Assembly (NCBI GenBank): GCA_021604665.1
Contig: BQJK01000003.1
Location: 1-64,000, forward strand
Length of the DNA: 64,000 nucleotides
Direction of reading: 5' to 3'
Origin: Rhodomicrobium sp.
Lineage (GTDB): Bacteria > Pseudomonadota > Alphaproteobacteria > Rhizobiales > HXMU1428-3
Each line of letters opens with the position of its first letter. The stretch's first letter is position 1. Positions 46,174 through 54,545 of this stretch are shown one piece after another. The notes beneath the pieces were generated by a model. The model searched no databases and was not told the DNA's origin. It saw only the letters and a program-made list of their open reading frames with translations. A program made the translations under genes and the position numbers.

Positions 46174-46395
46174 TTATAGCCCCTGTTTCGGTGTTCTGAT
46201 CCGGCGAGGTACTGGGATGAAGGAGCGCATCTGCGCATCCTTGTATGCGATGACTCTGACGATCCGGCGCATTGCCGCGACGGCTTCGGCATGTTCCGGT
46301 GTGCAGGGCCGCGTTGAGATAACGCCTTTGCGTGCCAGTTTGAACATTGCGCTCAGTTCCCTGATCGACAGGCCGTGGAGTTGTTCGCAACTCAT
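46174..46395 (-). CDS. Small unrecognised gene, possibly mobile-element remnant
   Basis: 73 residues beginning MSCEQLHGLSIRELSAMF, with a TGA/ATG overlap to a short preceding frame (ATGA) and GAAGGAGAAG further upstream. The C-terminal third is duplicated, in diverged form, at 44738-44835. The DNA around it (46130-46534) looks more GC-rich than its surroundings, which suggests different ancestry. I do not recognise a family; phage or plasmid origin is a guess. Confidence 0.4.
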   Translation of the reverse strand: MSCEQLHGLSIRELSAMFKLARKGVISTRPCTPEHAEAVAAMRRIVRVIAYKDAQMRSFIPVPRRIRTPKQGL

Positions 46396-46799
46396 CCGGT
46401 GGTCATTGGTCTTCTCCTTCTCGTCTCTCCAGCCGCGACCGCCGCGGCCTTTATGATGCCCGGTGCCGCATCCGTCAGGACCGGAACAAGAGAAGGACTG
46501 GCCTCAGCCGCTCACGCGGCAGCCAGTTGCGGCACACTATCATTCCTACACCACTGATAGTTCATAATATCTTGGCTAGATTACTTTATTTTTTATCTTA
46601 CACAACAGAAATAGAGACATTATTACTACGTGATCTGATGATTTTTTTCTTTGTTTTTTCTGCATCGGCACAAGCTAAACGCCGGCTTTATTCATCCGAT
46701 ATACTTTAGCCGCCGCTTTCTCAATCCGGGCGGCGCGCTGATGGATAATTGACTTGACCTTGCCTCCGTCTTTGCTTTTATGGACACGCCTTTCAACAT

Positions 46800-46876
<77 letters not shown>

Positions 46877-46896
46877 CTATGTATCTCACGGCTATT

Positions 46897-46915
46897 CCGG
46901 TCGCGATGCGACCGG
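46897..46915. repeat. Strong small palindrome after tRNA-Arg
   Basis: CCGGTCGC, loop GAT, GCGACCGG: a perfect 8-bp stem 20 bases past the tRNA. No T run follows, so termination is doubtful. It could act in tRNA 3' processing. Confidence 0.4.
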
Positions 46916-47140
46916 GCCTCCGATGGGGCGGGCTCTTCGCCCGGGAAGCGCTTCCGCTGCGCCATGTCGGTGCGGCGCAGGAGCGCCTTACTCCTGATGC
47001 TACAAATCTTATCCTTAAGCTAATCTGGCGGCGGAGCAATCAGGGCACTTAGGAAGCTGAGCTAAGGGGGGAGCGGTGTTTGGCCTTTCTTTTCATCGCT
47101 GCCACTTGTCAAAGCGGTGTGGCTGAGCAATAATTTTACT

Positions 47141-47968
47141 ATGATAGAGAAACCTACAGAGGCGAATGCGCCTCAGAGACAGCGGGGCATGCAGATACCT
47201 GCAATGCGGCGCATTGATGTTAGCACCGGACCGATATGTCTGTTACTGGGCTTACGTGATTTTAGCGATGCGCCAAAATATGGCTTTGTGCTGGGGGCGG
47301 TTTATGCGTTGGGTGGCTGGCTGGTTTTTGCGCTGCTGTTCTGGCTTTCGATGCCCTATCTTGCTTATCCGGCCGCGCTGGGTTTTGCGTTTATTGCTCC
47401 TTTTATTGCCGCGGGTTTTTATGAGGTGAGCCGCCGCCTTGAAACAGGACAGCCCCTTAATTGGGAGATTGTTTTGGGAACTGTATGGCAGCAGAAAGGT
47501 CGGGACATGGGCTGGATGGCACTTGTCACCGGGTTTGCTTTTTTCATCTGGGTGGATTATGCGGCGATTATCTTTCTTCTGTTCTTTGGCCTTAAAGAAT
47601 TAGAGCCAGCCGCATTTATGCAAGCGCTAACAGGCACCTGGAACGGGTTTTATTTTATCCTGCTTGGTAATATTGCAGGGGCGGTTATGGCGATGATTGT
47701 TTTCTCTCTCACTGTAATCTCTTTTCCTCTCCTTATGGATCGTGAGATTGATTTTGCGACAGCTATGACCACCAGTGTGAAAGCTGTGATTGCTAACCCC
47801 TTAGCTATGATGGTCTGGGCGGTGATAATCGGGCTGTGTTTATTCACCACGCTGATAAGCCTTTTTATAACACTGCCTGTTGTGCTGCCTGTGCTTGGGC
47901 ATGCGACCTGGCATATGTACCGCAAGGTGATCGCCCATGCGGAGCAACCAGAAGCCGAGCGCTTGTAA
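47141..47968 (+). CDS. DUF2189 membrane protein
   Basis: 275 residues from the ATG at 47141; a GTG at 47117 is the alternative. About six membrane helices, with the family motif PALGFAFIAPFIAAGFYEVSRR (start PALGFAFIAPFIAAG) and GWMALVTGFAFFIWVD. DUF2189 proteins are common in proteobacteria; one neighbour context is cytochrome c oxidase, but no link is visible here. Alone on the plus strand, convergent with the DUF2177 gene. Confidence 0.88.
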   Translation: MIEKPTEANAPQRQRGMQIPAMRRIDVSTGPICLLLGLRDFSDAPKYGFVLGAVYALGGWLVFALLFWLSMPYLAYPAALGFAFIAPFIAAGFYEVSRRLETGQPLNWEIVLGTVWQQKGRDMGWMALVTGFAFFIWVDYAAIIFLLFFGLKELEPAAFMQALTGTWNGFYFILLGNIAGAVMAMIVFSLTVISFPLLMDREIDFATAMTTSVKAVIANPLAMMVWAVIIGLCLFTTLISLFITLPVVLPVLGHATWHMYRKVIAHAEQPEAERL

Positions 47969-48014
47969 CGCGCGGCCTTTCCCGCTGTTGGCTTATCTTT
48001 TCCCTCAAGGCGTG

Positions 48015-48443
48015 TTAGCGGAGCGCCGTCATCGCTGCATAACCGCTAAGTGCTGTCACGCTGGTTAGGGCTGTGCCCCAGGCCCAATCAATAAACGTGG
48101 CTTTGGCCGGCCAGCCTTCTAAAACAGCTAGATTGGTCAAATTATACGTCCCATAAGCCCCGAGGCCGAAAATGGCACCGGCCAACATCACCGCCTGCCA
48201 TTGGCTATTCACAAAGGCTGTGGGCTCAGCTGCTGGGGCTGCGTTGGGCGCTATAACCAGATATGTAATGGCGAAGGCGTAGACCAGATAAAACAGAATG
48301 GCCGCATACCAGTTTGGGCTGCCTCGAAGGAGCCCCGCCATTTGCTCAGCGTAGAAATTTTTGGCGACAAACCCGAGCCAGATAGCATCGAGGATGATGA
48401 AGCTGATTAAACTTGCCGCATAGGCGATGAGGATGGGTTTCAT
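48015..48443 (-). CDS. DUF2177 membrane protein
   Basis: 142 residues with four membrane helices. The family signature FIILDAIWLGFVAKNFYAEQM (first part FIILDAIWLGFVAKNFY) and GLGAYGTYNLTNLAVLEGWP are present. Unknown function. Monocistronic. Confidence 0.88.
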   Translation of the reverse strand: MKPILIAYAASLISFIILDAIWLGFVAKNFYAEQMAGLLRGSPNWYAAILFYLVYAFAITYLVIAPNAAPAAEPTAFVNSQWQAVMLAGAIFGLGAYGTYNLTNLAVLEGWPAKATFIDWAWGTALTSVTALSGYAAMTALR

Positions 48444-48644
48444 ATTACTGTGGTTCCGCTCATTTGATTTTTGGCCATTTAAATTCGGCCACTCACAAAA
48501 TTTATGGTTTTGCGCTCATATCATAGTAGGCGCTTGATTGCTTATTGTCGTCTTGGACTTATCATTGATCATATAGAGAACGGCATAAAGGCGCAGGTTT
48601 TCTCTCTTTCATTAATGTAAATTTTCTATCAAGGAGACCTTTGC

Positions 48645-49118
48645 ATGACGGGGTTAGCTTATATCGAATTTAGTGAGGTGGGGCTTCGCCTGGCGGCTGC
48701 GGCAGGCTTTGCCTTTTTACTGGGTGTTGAGCGCGAGTTAAAGGGCAAGTCCTTTGGGCTTAGAACTCACATGCTTCTATGCATTGGCACAGCTGCTTTC
48801 GCGATTATTGCCATGGAGCTTACTCTTAGCCTTGCTCCGCAGGAGAATGCTGTTTCAGTAGATCCGATGCGGGTGGTGGATGCGATTATAGCTGGGATCA
48901 GTTTTCTTGGCATGGGCTCTGTCATCCGGTCTGATGATAGCATTATGGGGGCGACAACAGGGGCTGGCATTTGGGTGCTTGGCTGCATTGGGCTGGCAAC
49001 TGGACTTGGGCTTTATGCCATCGCCGCGCTGATCACAGGATTGGTGTTGTTTATTTTTGTGATTTTAAATCCATTCGATAACTGGCTGAAAAAGAAGCTG
49101 TCGGATTATAGCAATTGA
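48645..49118 (+). CDS. MgtC/SapB family membrane protein
   Basis: 157 residues covering the MgtC membrane domain only, without the C-terminal ACT-like domain of long forms. The motif AAGFAFLLGVERELKGKSFGLRTHML (core LLGVERELKGKSFGLRTHML) and the GISFLGMGSVIRSDDSIMGATTGAGIW region (core SFLGMGSVIR) are conserved. MgtC proteins inhibit the F1Fo ATP synthase or support growth at low magnesium in pathogens; the role in this organism is unknown. Preceded by AAGGAGA. Confidence 0.9.
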   Translation: MTGLAYIEFSEVGLRLAAAAGFAFLLGVERELKGKSFGLRTHMLLCIGTAAFAIIAMELTLSLAPQENAVSVDPMRVVDAIIAGISFLGMGSVIRSDDSIMGATTGAGIWVLGCIGLATGLGLYAIAALITGLVLFIFVILNPFDNWLKKKLSDYSN

Positions 49119-49179
49119 AGGCGTATAATAATAAAACTGATTAAACCCTTTACCTCATTAAACCTTGGAGGGAGTTGAT

Positions 49180-49953
49180 ATGAAAAAAATGGGCCCACAG
49201 CTGAAAAAACCAAATCATATCACGAGGCGGGCCATGGTTACCGGGTCTCTCTTTGGCCTCGGCGCTGGAAGTGCTGGTATTGTTAGCGGCCTCTGCCTGC
49301 CGCATTCTGCTTTCGGGGCAGGACCAAAACCAGTTGATATTGCAGCTGCAAAACAAATTGAAGGAGCCTGCCGTTTATTGCCAGAGGCGGTGGAAGGGCC
49401 CTATTATTTTGATCCTAAACTTGTGCGCCAGGATATTCGTGATGGTAGGCAGGGGCGTGAGATCTCGCTGGTTTTAAAAGTGGTTGATGGCGTGTCTTGC
49501 CAGCCCCTAGACGGTGTGCGGGTTGATGTGTGGCATGCAGATGCGCGGGGGGTTTACTCTGGCTATGATAGCCAGGGAGACAAGAGAAATATTTCCGCTA
49601 GAGGTGAGGACTATCTCAGGGGGACCCAAATTAGCCAAGCTGATGGGCTTGTGCGCTTTACCACGATTTATCCGGGGTGGTATCCGGGCCGCACACCCCA
49701 TATTCACGTGAAGGTATTTCTGAACAGGATGACGCTGCTTACTGGTCAAATCTATTTCCCTGAAGAACTTTCACAGCGTATCTACTCATCATTTGAACCC
49801 TATGTTAAGCGCCCGGTCTCTGACACGCGTAATAGTAACGACTGGCTGTTTCAATCAGCGGCGAAAGAAGGGGGCGGCATTGTTATGACGGTGGACTCTG
49901 AAGAGGATGCTCTTGTTGCTTCACTTGTAATTGCGGTTGATAAAAGCGGGTAA
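49180..49953 (+). CDS. Tat-exported intradiol dioxygenase-like protein
   Basis: 257 residues from the ATG at 49180, which has GGAGGGAG seven bases upstream. The N terminus contains a twin-arginine motif (TRRAMVTG) and a hydrophobic stretch. The protocatechuate/catechol-type domain has PYYFDPKL, GVRVDVWHADARGVYSGYD and the iron-binding IYPGWYPGRTPHIHVKV, giving Tyr and His ligands. Secreted members of this superfamily often act on complex or surface-bound aromatics, and no aromatic-catabolic gene is nearby. Substrate unknown. Confidence 0.85.
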   Translation: MKKMGPQLKKPNHITRRAMVTGSLFGLGAGSAGIVSGLCLPHSAFGAGPKPVDIAAAKQIEGACRLLPEAVEGPYYFDPKLVRQDIRDGRQGREISLVLKVVDGVSCQPLDGVRVDVWHADARGVYSGYDSQGDKRNISARGEDYLRGTQISQADGLVRFTTIYPGWYPGRTPHIHVKVFLNRMTLLTGQIYFPEELSQRIYSSFEPYVKRPVSDTRNSNDWLFQSAAKEGGGIVMTVDSEEDALVASLVIAVDKSG

Positions 49954-50424
49954 TTCGGCGGCTGTTTAAAAGCTAGGTGGCGGAGATATTACAAGGCTGT
50001 CTGCGTTCTGGCTGGTTATGCCGTGCTGTGTGAATGCAATTTATTTGCGCCGCACCCCTTTGGCCATTTTACCTTTTCCTAATTACTTTTCAGATGGCCG
50101 GGCATTGAAACTATTTTGTATTATTGCGGTCTTTTGCTCGCCCCATCTCCCTTAAAAGGTACCTTCACTATGCACCATTAATCTCAACGAATGCGTTCGA
50201 AGCACGGGCTGACAAGTTTGCATGTTAATTGTGCAGACCCCTGCCTAAATCATTAGCTGTTATACAAAATCCGGACTTAAATTTTAAGAATGTGAGCCAA
50301 AAATTTAATTTAGGCATTTTGAAATTCAGCTAGAGATGATAGTAAAGATAGACTGTTGGTCATTACATTTTGCGTAATGAGCCGATATGAAAATGGAAAT
50401 TATACAGCTCCGAAGGCGGCATGA
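49954..50424. other. Gap upstream of the Anbu cluster
   Basis: About 470 bases, AT-rich, with no supported gene. The cluster promoter must lie here. No strong hairpin seen. Confidence 0.4.
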
Positions 50425-51834
50425 ATGTTTGATGAGATGTTGGGTGACAATGAAACATTGCGTGAGCCTTATGCAAAATATCAGCAATGGATCGAACAAG
50501 AAGACACTAAGCATCTAAATAAAAAAGCGACCGAAGCTGAGGCCTTTTTTCGCCGCACGGGTATCACTTTTAATGTTTATGGTAGCGAAGAAGCCAATGA
50601 GCGGTTGATCCCGTTTGATATCGTGCCGCGCATCATTTCTGGTCATGAGTGGAATAAGCTCTCCCGCGGGATTGAGCAACGGGTTCGCGCCATCAATGCT
50701 TTTCTTTATGACATTTATCACCGTCAGGAAATTTTGCGAGCGGGTGTGGTGCCGGCTAAATTGATAGCGCAAAATGAAGCCTTTCTGCCGCAGATGATTG
50801 GCGTCTCTCCGCCAGGCGGTGTTTATACGCATATTTGCGGTGTTGATATTGTACGTACGAGCGAGCGCGACTTTTATGTGCTTGAGGATAATGTGCGCAC
50901 GCCGTCCGGGGTCTCTTATATGTTAGAGAACCGGGAGACGATGTTGCAGATGTTTCCCGAACTGTTCAGCAAAATTAAAGTGCGCTCTGTTAGCGAATAT
51001 CCTAAAAATATGCGGCGCTCACTGGCGGCCTGTACCCCTAAATTATGTGAGGGTAAACCTGTTGTTGCTGTGTTAACACCGGGCATATTTAACTCAGCAT
51101 ATTTTGAACATGCGTTCCTGGCGGACCAGATGGGGGCTGAGCTGGTTGAAGGCCATGACCTTAAAGTGGTTGATGGCCATATCGCCATGCGTACAACACG
51201 CGGCTTTAAAGCCATTGATGTGCTTTACCGCCGTATTGATGATGATTTTCTAGACCCCCTCACTTTTAACCCTGACAGCATGATTGGTGTACCGGGGATT
51301 ATGGATGTTTACCGGGCGGGGCGCATTACGATTGCCAATGCGCCGGGCACTGGCATTGCCGATGATAAGGCGATCTATTCCTATATGCCTGATATCGTTA
51401 AGTTTTATACTGGTGAGTCGGCGTTATTAAAAAATGTGCCTACTTATCGTTGCGCTGAAAAAGACTCTCTTACTTATGTGCTTGATAATCTTTCTGAGCT
51501 GGTGGTGAAAGAGGTTCATGGCTCTGGTGGCTATGGCATGTTGGTTGGACCAGCTGCCAGTAAACGAGAAATTGCTGCCTTTAAACTCAAGCTGCTCGAT
51601 AATCCTGAAAACTATATTGCACAACCAACCCTTGCACTTTCTACGGTGCCGATCATGACAAAGAAAGGGCTAGCGCCGCGCCATGTTGATTTGCGCCCCT
51701 TTGTGTTGAGCTCGCCAAACCGTATTCAAATTACCCCGGGCGGGTTAACACGTGTTGCCTTGAAAAAAGGCTCGCTGGTGGTGAATTCCAGCCAGGGTGG
51801 CGGCACGAAAGACACATGGATTCTAGATGAGTGA
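50425..51834 (+). CDS. Circularly permuted ATP-grasp type 2 protein
   Basis: 469 residues, the expected length for the DUF404/DUF407 family. Conserved strings include FDIVPRIISGHEW (about 69-81), NVRTPSGVSYMLENRE (about 156-171) and KEVHGSGGYGMLVGP (about 364-378). The family is predicted to make amide bonds with ATP, for example building short peptides. It is the first gene of the ATP-grasp, alpha-E, transglutaminase, Anbu set, which the literature links to peptide tagging or synthesis; activity is not shown. Confidence 0.92.
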   Translation: MFDEMLGDNETLREPYAKYQQWIEQEDTKHLNKKATEAEAFFRRTGITFNVYGSEEANERLIPFDIVPRIISGHEWNKLSRGIEQRVRAINAFLYDIYHRQEILRAGVVPAKLIAQNEAFLPQMIGVSPPGGVYTHICGVDIVRTSERDFYVLEDNVRTPSGVSYMLENRETMLQMFPELFSKIKVRSVSEYPKNMRRSLAACTPKLCEGKPVVAVLTPGIFNSAYFEHAFLADQMGAELVEGHDLKVVDGHIAMRTTRGFKAIDVLYRRIDDDFLDPLTFNPDSMIGVPGIMDVYRAGRITIANAPGTGIADDKAIYSYMPDIVKFYTGESALLKNVPTYRCAEKDSLTYVLDNLSELVVKEVHGSGGYGMLVGPAASKREIAAFKLKLLDNPENYIAQPTLALSTVPIMTKKGLAPRHVDLRPFVLSSPNRIQITPGGLTRVALKKGSLVVNSSQGGGTKDTWILDE

Positions 51835-51858
51835 TAGCGATTTTAGATGAGTGATAGC
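51821..51858. repeat. 20-bp tandem duplication across the ATP-grasp stop
   Basis: TTCTAGATGAGTGATAGCGA is followed at once by a near-copy, TTTTAGATGAGTGATAGC. The first copy contains the in-frame stop. It looks like a recent slippage event. Confidence 0.75.
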
Positions 51859-51979
51859 CCCTTAAAACCCATGGTAATAGAGATGAACAGCCTTAGCTGC
51901 ACCCTCCCTCAGATAGACACAAAACAACATGTGGCTTTGCTTGTCGTTAGTAAGCCTGCTGCCATTAAGCGAGGTTTAT

Positions 51980-52921
51980 ATGCTTGGTAAAACTGCCGCT
52001 GGACTATATTGGATGTTTCGCTATTTGGAGCGAAGTGAAAATACAGCGCGGATGCTGGATGCGGGCTTTCGTATTGCGCTGACCCGCTCAACTGCTGCTG
52101 AAGATGAATGGGTCTCTGTGTTGGCGAGCGCTGGTTCCCATAATAGCTATATTGAACAATATGATCAGATTGATGCGCCTAGCGTGATCAACTTTCTTCT
52201 GCGTGAGAAAAATAACCCGTCTAGTGTGATGTCAATGGTGGAGACGGCGCGAAATAATGCCCGCCTTGTTCGGACGGCGCTGACCCGTGAAGTTTGGGAA
52301 GCGACGAATGAATGCTGGATGACCATGAAGGATCTGTTAGCGCACCCCATTCATGAAAAAGAACTGCCGGCTGTGTTGCGTAGCATACGCCAGCAAAGCG
52401 CCCTGGTTCGCGGGGCACTGCATGGCACAATGCTCAGAAATGACAGCTATGACTTTGCCAGGATTGGCACATTTTTAGAGCGGGCAGATAACACAGCGCG
52501 CATTCTTGATGTGAAATATTACGTGTTGCTCCCTTCAGCTCAGCATGTTGGCACCTCAATTGATAATGTGCAGTGGGAGACCATTTTGCTCTCTGTATCT
52601 GGCCGAAGTGCTTATCACTGGCTTTATGAAGGTGAGACAAACCCGGTGAGCATTGCCAATTTTCTTATTCTTGATCGGCAGATGCCGCGGTCTTTTGCAT
52701 TTTGTTTCACCAAGCTTGCAGAAACACTTGGCTATCTCGGGGAAGATTATAACATTGAGCATCCCTGCCAGCTTAAGGCAGAAGCCATGCTCAAGAATTT
52801 AAAACAGAAAACGATCAATGATATTATTGATCAGGGTTTGCATGAATTTATACAGGATTTTATTTCTGAAAATCAGAAAATCGCTAGCATGATTGAAGAA
52901 GATTTCCGTTTTTACGGCTAA
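51980..52921 (+). CDS. Alpha-E domain protein
   Basis: 313 residues from the ATG at 51980, with GAGG six bases upstream. All-helical, with the family start GLYWMFRYLERSENTARMLD and the repeat FLERADNTARILDVKYY (about 176-192), two similar helices with ER(A/S)xNTAR. This fold is almost always encoded beside the ATP-grasp and transglutaminase proteins and is predicted to work with them. 145 bases after the ATP-grasp gene. Confidence 0.93.
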   Translation: MLGKTAAGLYWMFRYLERSENTARMLDAGFRIALTRSTAAEDEWVSVLASAGSHNSYIEQYDQIDAPSVINFLLREKNNPSSVMSMVETARNNARLVRTALTREVWEATNECWMTMKDLLAHPIHEKELPAVLRSIRQQSALVRGALHGTMLRNDSYDFARIGTFLERADNTARILDVKYYVLLPSAQHVGTSIDNVQWETILLSVSGRSAYHWLYEGETNPVSIANFLILDRQMPRSFAFCFTKLAETLGYLGEDYNIEHPCQLKAEAMLKNLKQKTINDIIDQGLHEFIQDFISENQKIASMIEEDFRFYG

Positions 52922-52961
52922 TTCGGCACTACACCCCTTAACCTTTATCTAAGGCCCATTC

Positions 52962-53762
52962 ATGAGACTGAAGATTTCGCATCAAACCAGATACACCTAT
53001 GACGAGCCCGTGCAATATGCTTTGCAGCAGCTTCGTCTAACGCCAAAATCACGGGTTGGGCAATCTGTTGTGAACTGGGAGACGATTGTCGAGGGCGGCA
53101 CCACTGAGCTGGAATTTACTGACCAGCATAATAATCATGTGGCGCTTATTAGCATTGAACCTGAGCTGAGTGAAATTACCATTACCTGTCAGGGCGAAGT
53201 TGAAACCAGTGACACGGCTGGCATAATTGGAGAGCATGGCGGCTATGCGCCGCTTTGGTATTTTAAGCGCTCGACAGATTTAACTGAAGCTGGCGGGTTG
53301 GTGACGACACTTGCTGAACAGCTAGGGGATGGCTTTGAGGGTGATATTGCCAAGCTGCATGCGCTTTCGCTAAAAATTACTGAAAGCGTCCCTTATGAAA
53401 AGGGGCAGACCAGTGCTGTTAGCTCAGCAGAAGAAGCGCTGAAGACCGGCCATGGTGTTTGTCAGGATCATGCCCATATCTTCATTTCGGCTGCCAGGTT
53501 ATTGGGCTTTCCGGCGCGGTATGTGAGCGGTTATCTGATGATGAATGACCGCATTGATCAGGATGCCAGCCATGCCTGGGCTGAGGTGCATATTGATGGC
53601 ATTGGCTGGGTTGGATTTGATGTCTCTAATGGCATTTCACCTGATGAACGCTATGTGAGGGTGGCCACTGGCCTCGATTATAAAGAGGCAGCGCCTATTT
53701 CAGGTATGCGATTTGGCGAAGCACAAGAATCTATGGTTGTAAGCCTGCAAGTTCAGCAGTAG
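52962..53762 (+). CDS. Transglutaminase-like cysteine protease family protein
   Basis: 266 residues. The catalytic triad is Cys167 (GHGVCQDHAH), His204 (DASHAWAEV) and Asp220 (WVGFDVSNG). The N-terminal beta domain (RYTYDEPV, about 10-17) is the usual partner domain. Such proteins are predicted to hydrolyse peptide or isopeptide bonds. 40 bases after the alpha-E gene and 31 before Anbu. Confidence 0.94.
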   Translation: MRLKISHQTRYTYDEPVQYALQQLRLTPKSRVGQSVVNWETIVEGGTTELEFTDQHNNHVALISIEPELSEITITCQGEVETSDTAGIIGEHGGYAPLWYFKRSTDLTEAGGLVTTLAEQLGDGFEGDIAKLHALSLKITESVPYEKGQTSAVSSAEEALKTGHGVCQDHAHIFISAARLLGFPARYVSGYLMMNDRIDQDASHAWAEVHIDGIGWVGFDVSNGISPDERYVRVATGLDYKEAAPISGMRFGEAQESMVVSLQVQQ

Positions 53763-53793
53763 TGTCGCGCATCGCTAACATGGATTTACCCAG

Positions 53794-54540
53794 ATGACTT
53801 ATTGTGTTGCACTGCAGCTGAATAGCGGCCTTGTGTTTATGTCTGATACCCGCACCAATGGTGGGGTCGATAATATTAATAAATTTCGCAAAATGTATAC
53901 CTGGTCCGTGCCAGGTGACCGGGTGATTACCATTCTCTCGGCCGGCAACCTTGCAACCACGCAAGCGGTGATCAGCCATCTTGAAGATCGCATGAAACTG
54001 CCAGAATACCGGGAGCCGATTTTATCTAAAGCGCTGACTATGTTTGAGGTTGCTCAGATGGTTGGCGAAATACTCGCTGATGTGATCCGCTCAAGCAGCG
54101 GAGATAGCGGCCAGCAGGCTGCCTCTGCCTTTAATGCGACATTGATTGTTGGCGGGCAAATCTCTACCAGCGAATCTCGTATATTTATGATTTACCCTGA
54201 GGGGAATTTTATTGAGGCGTCTGAAGACACGCCTTATTTCCAGCTGGGTGAAACAAAATATGGCCGGCCGATTTTGGTGCGGGCGTTTGACCAGAATATG
54301 AGCTTTGAGGATGCGGTTAAAATGCTGCTGCTCTCATTCGATTCTACGATCAAGGCCAACCTCTCTGTGAGCGCTCCGCTAGACCTGATGTATTATGAGA
54401 ATAATAGCCTGCAGGTGACGTATCAGCATCGGTTTGAAGAGGATGACCCCTATTTATTGCAGGTCTCCCATGGGTGGGGTGATGCATTAAAAATGGCGTT
54501 TGATACCTTGCCGAACTTTGCGCCTTACGGGACCAATTAA
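53794..54540 (+). CDS. Anbu, proteasome-related peptidase
   Basis: 248 residues. MTYCVALQLNSGLVFMSDTR begins with Thr2, the predicted N-terminal nucleophile after Met removal. The proteasome beta-subunit pattern continues with SDTRTNGGVDNINKFRKM and ITILSAGNLATTQ (about 50-62). Anbu assembles into self-compartmentalising rings or helices in the species studied, and its substrates are not known. Last gene of the cluster; its stop is five bases from that of the convergent RND pump, with no terminator hairpin between. Confidence 0.95.
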   Translation: MTYCVALQLNSGLVFMSDTRTNGGVDNINKFRKMYTWSVPGDRVITILSAGNLATTQAVISHLEDRMKLPEYREPILSKALTMFEVAQMVGEILADVIRSSSGDSGQQAASAFNATLIVGGQISTSESRIFMIYPEGNFIEASEDTPYFQLGETKYGRPILVRAFDQNMSFEDAVKMLLLSFDSTIKANLSVSAPLDLMYYENNSLQVTYQHRFEEDDPYLLQVSHGWGDALKMAFDTLPNFAPYGTN

Positions 54541-54545
54541 CAAAG

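Noticed and set aside
46130-46534. Insertion sequence between HxlR and the right repeat
   Set aside because: No transposase motif and no terminal inverted repeats were found; only an unrecognised small gene is present.
46897-46990. tRNA terminator
   Set aside because: The palindromes after tRNA-Arg are GC-rich but not followed by a T run.
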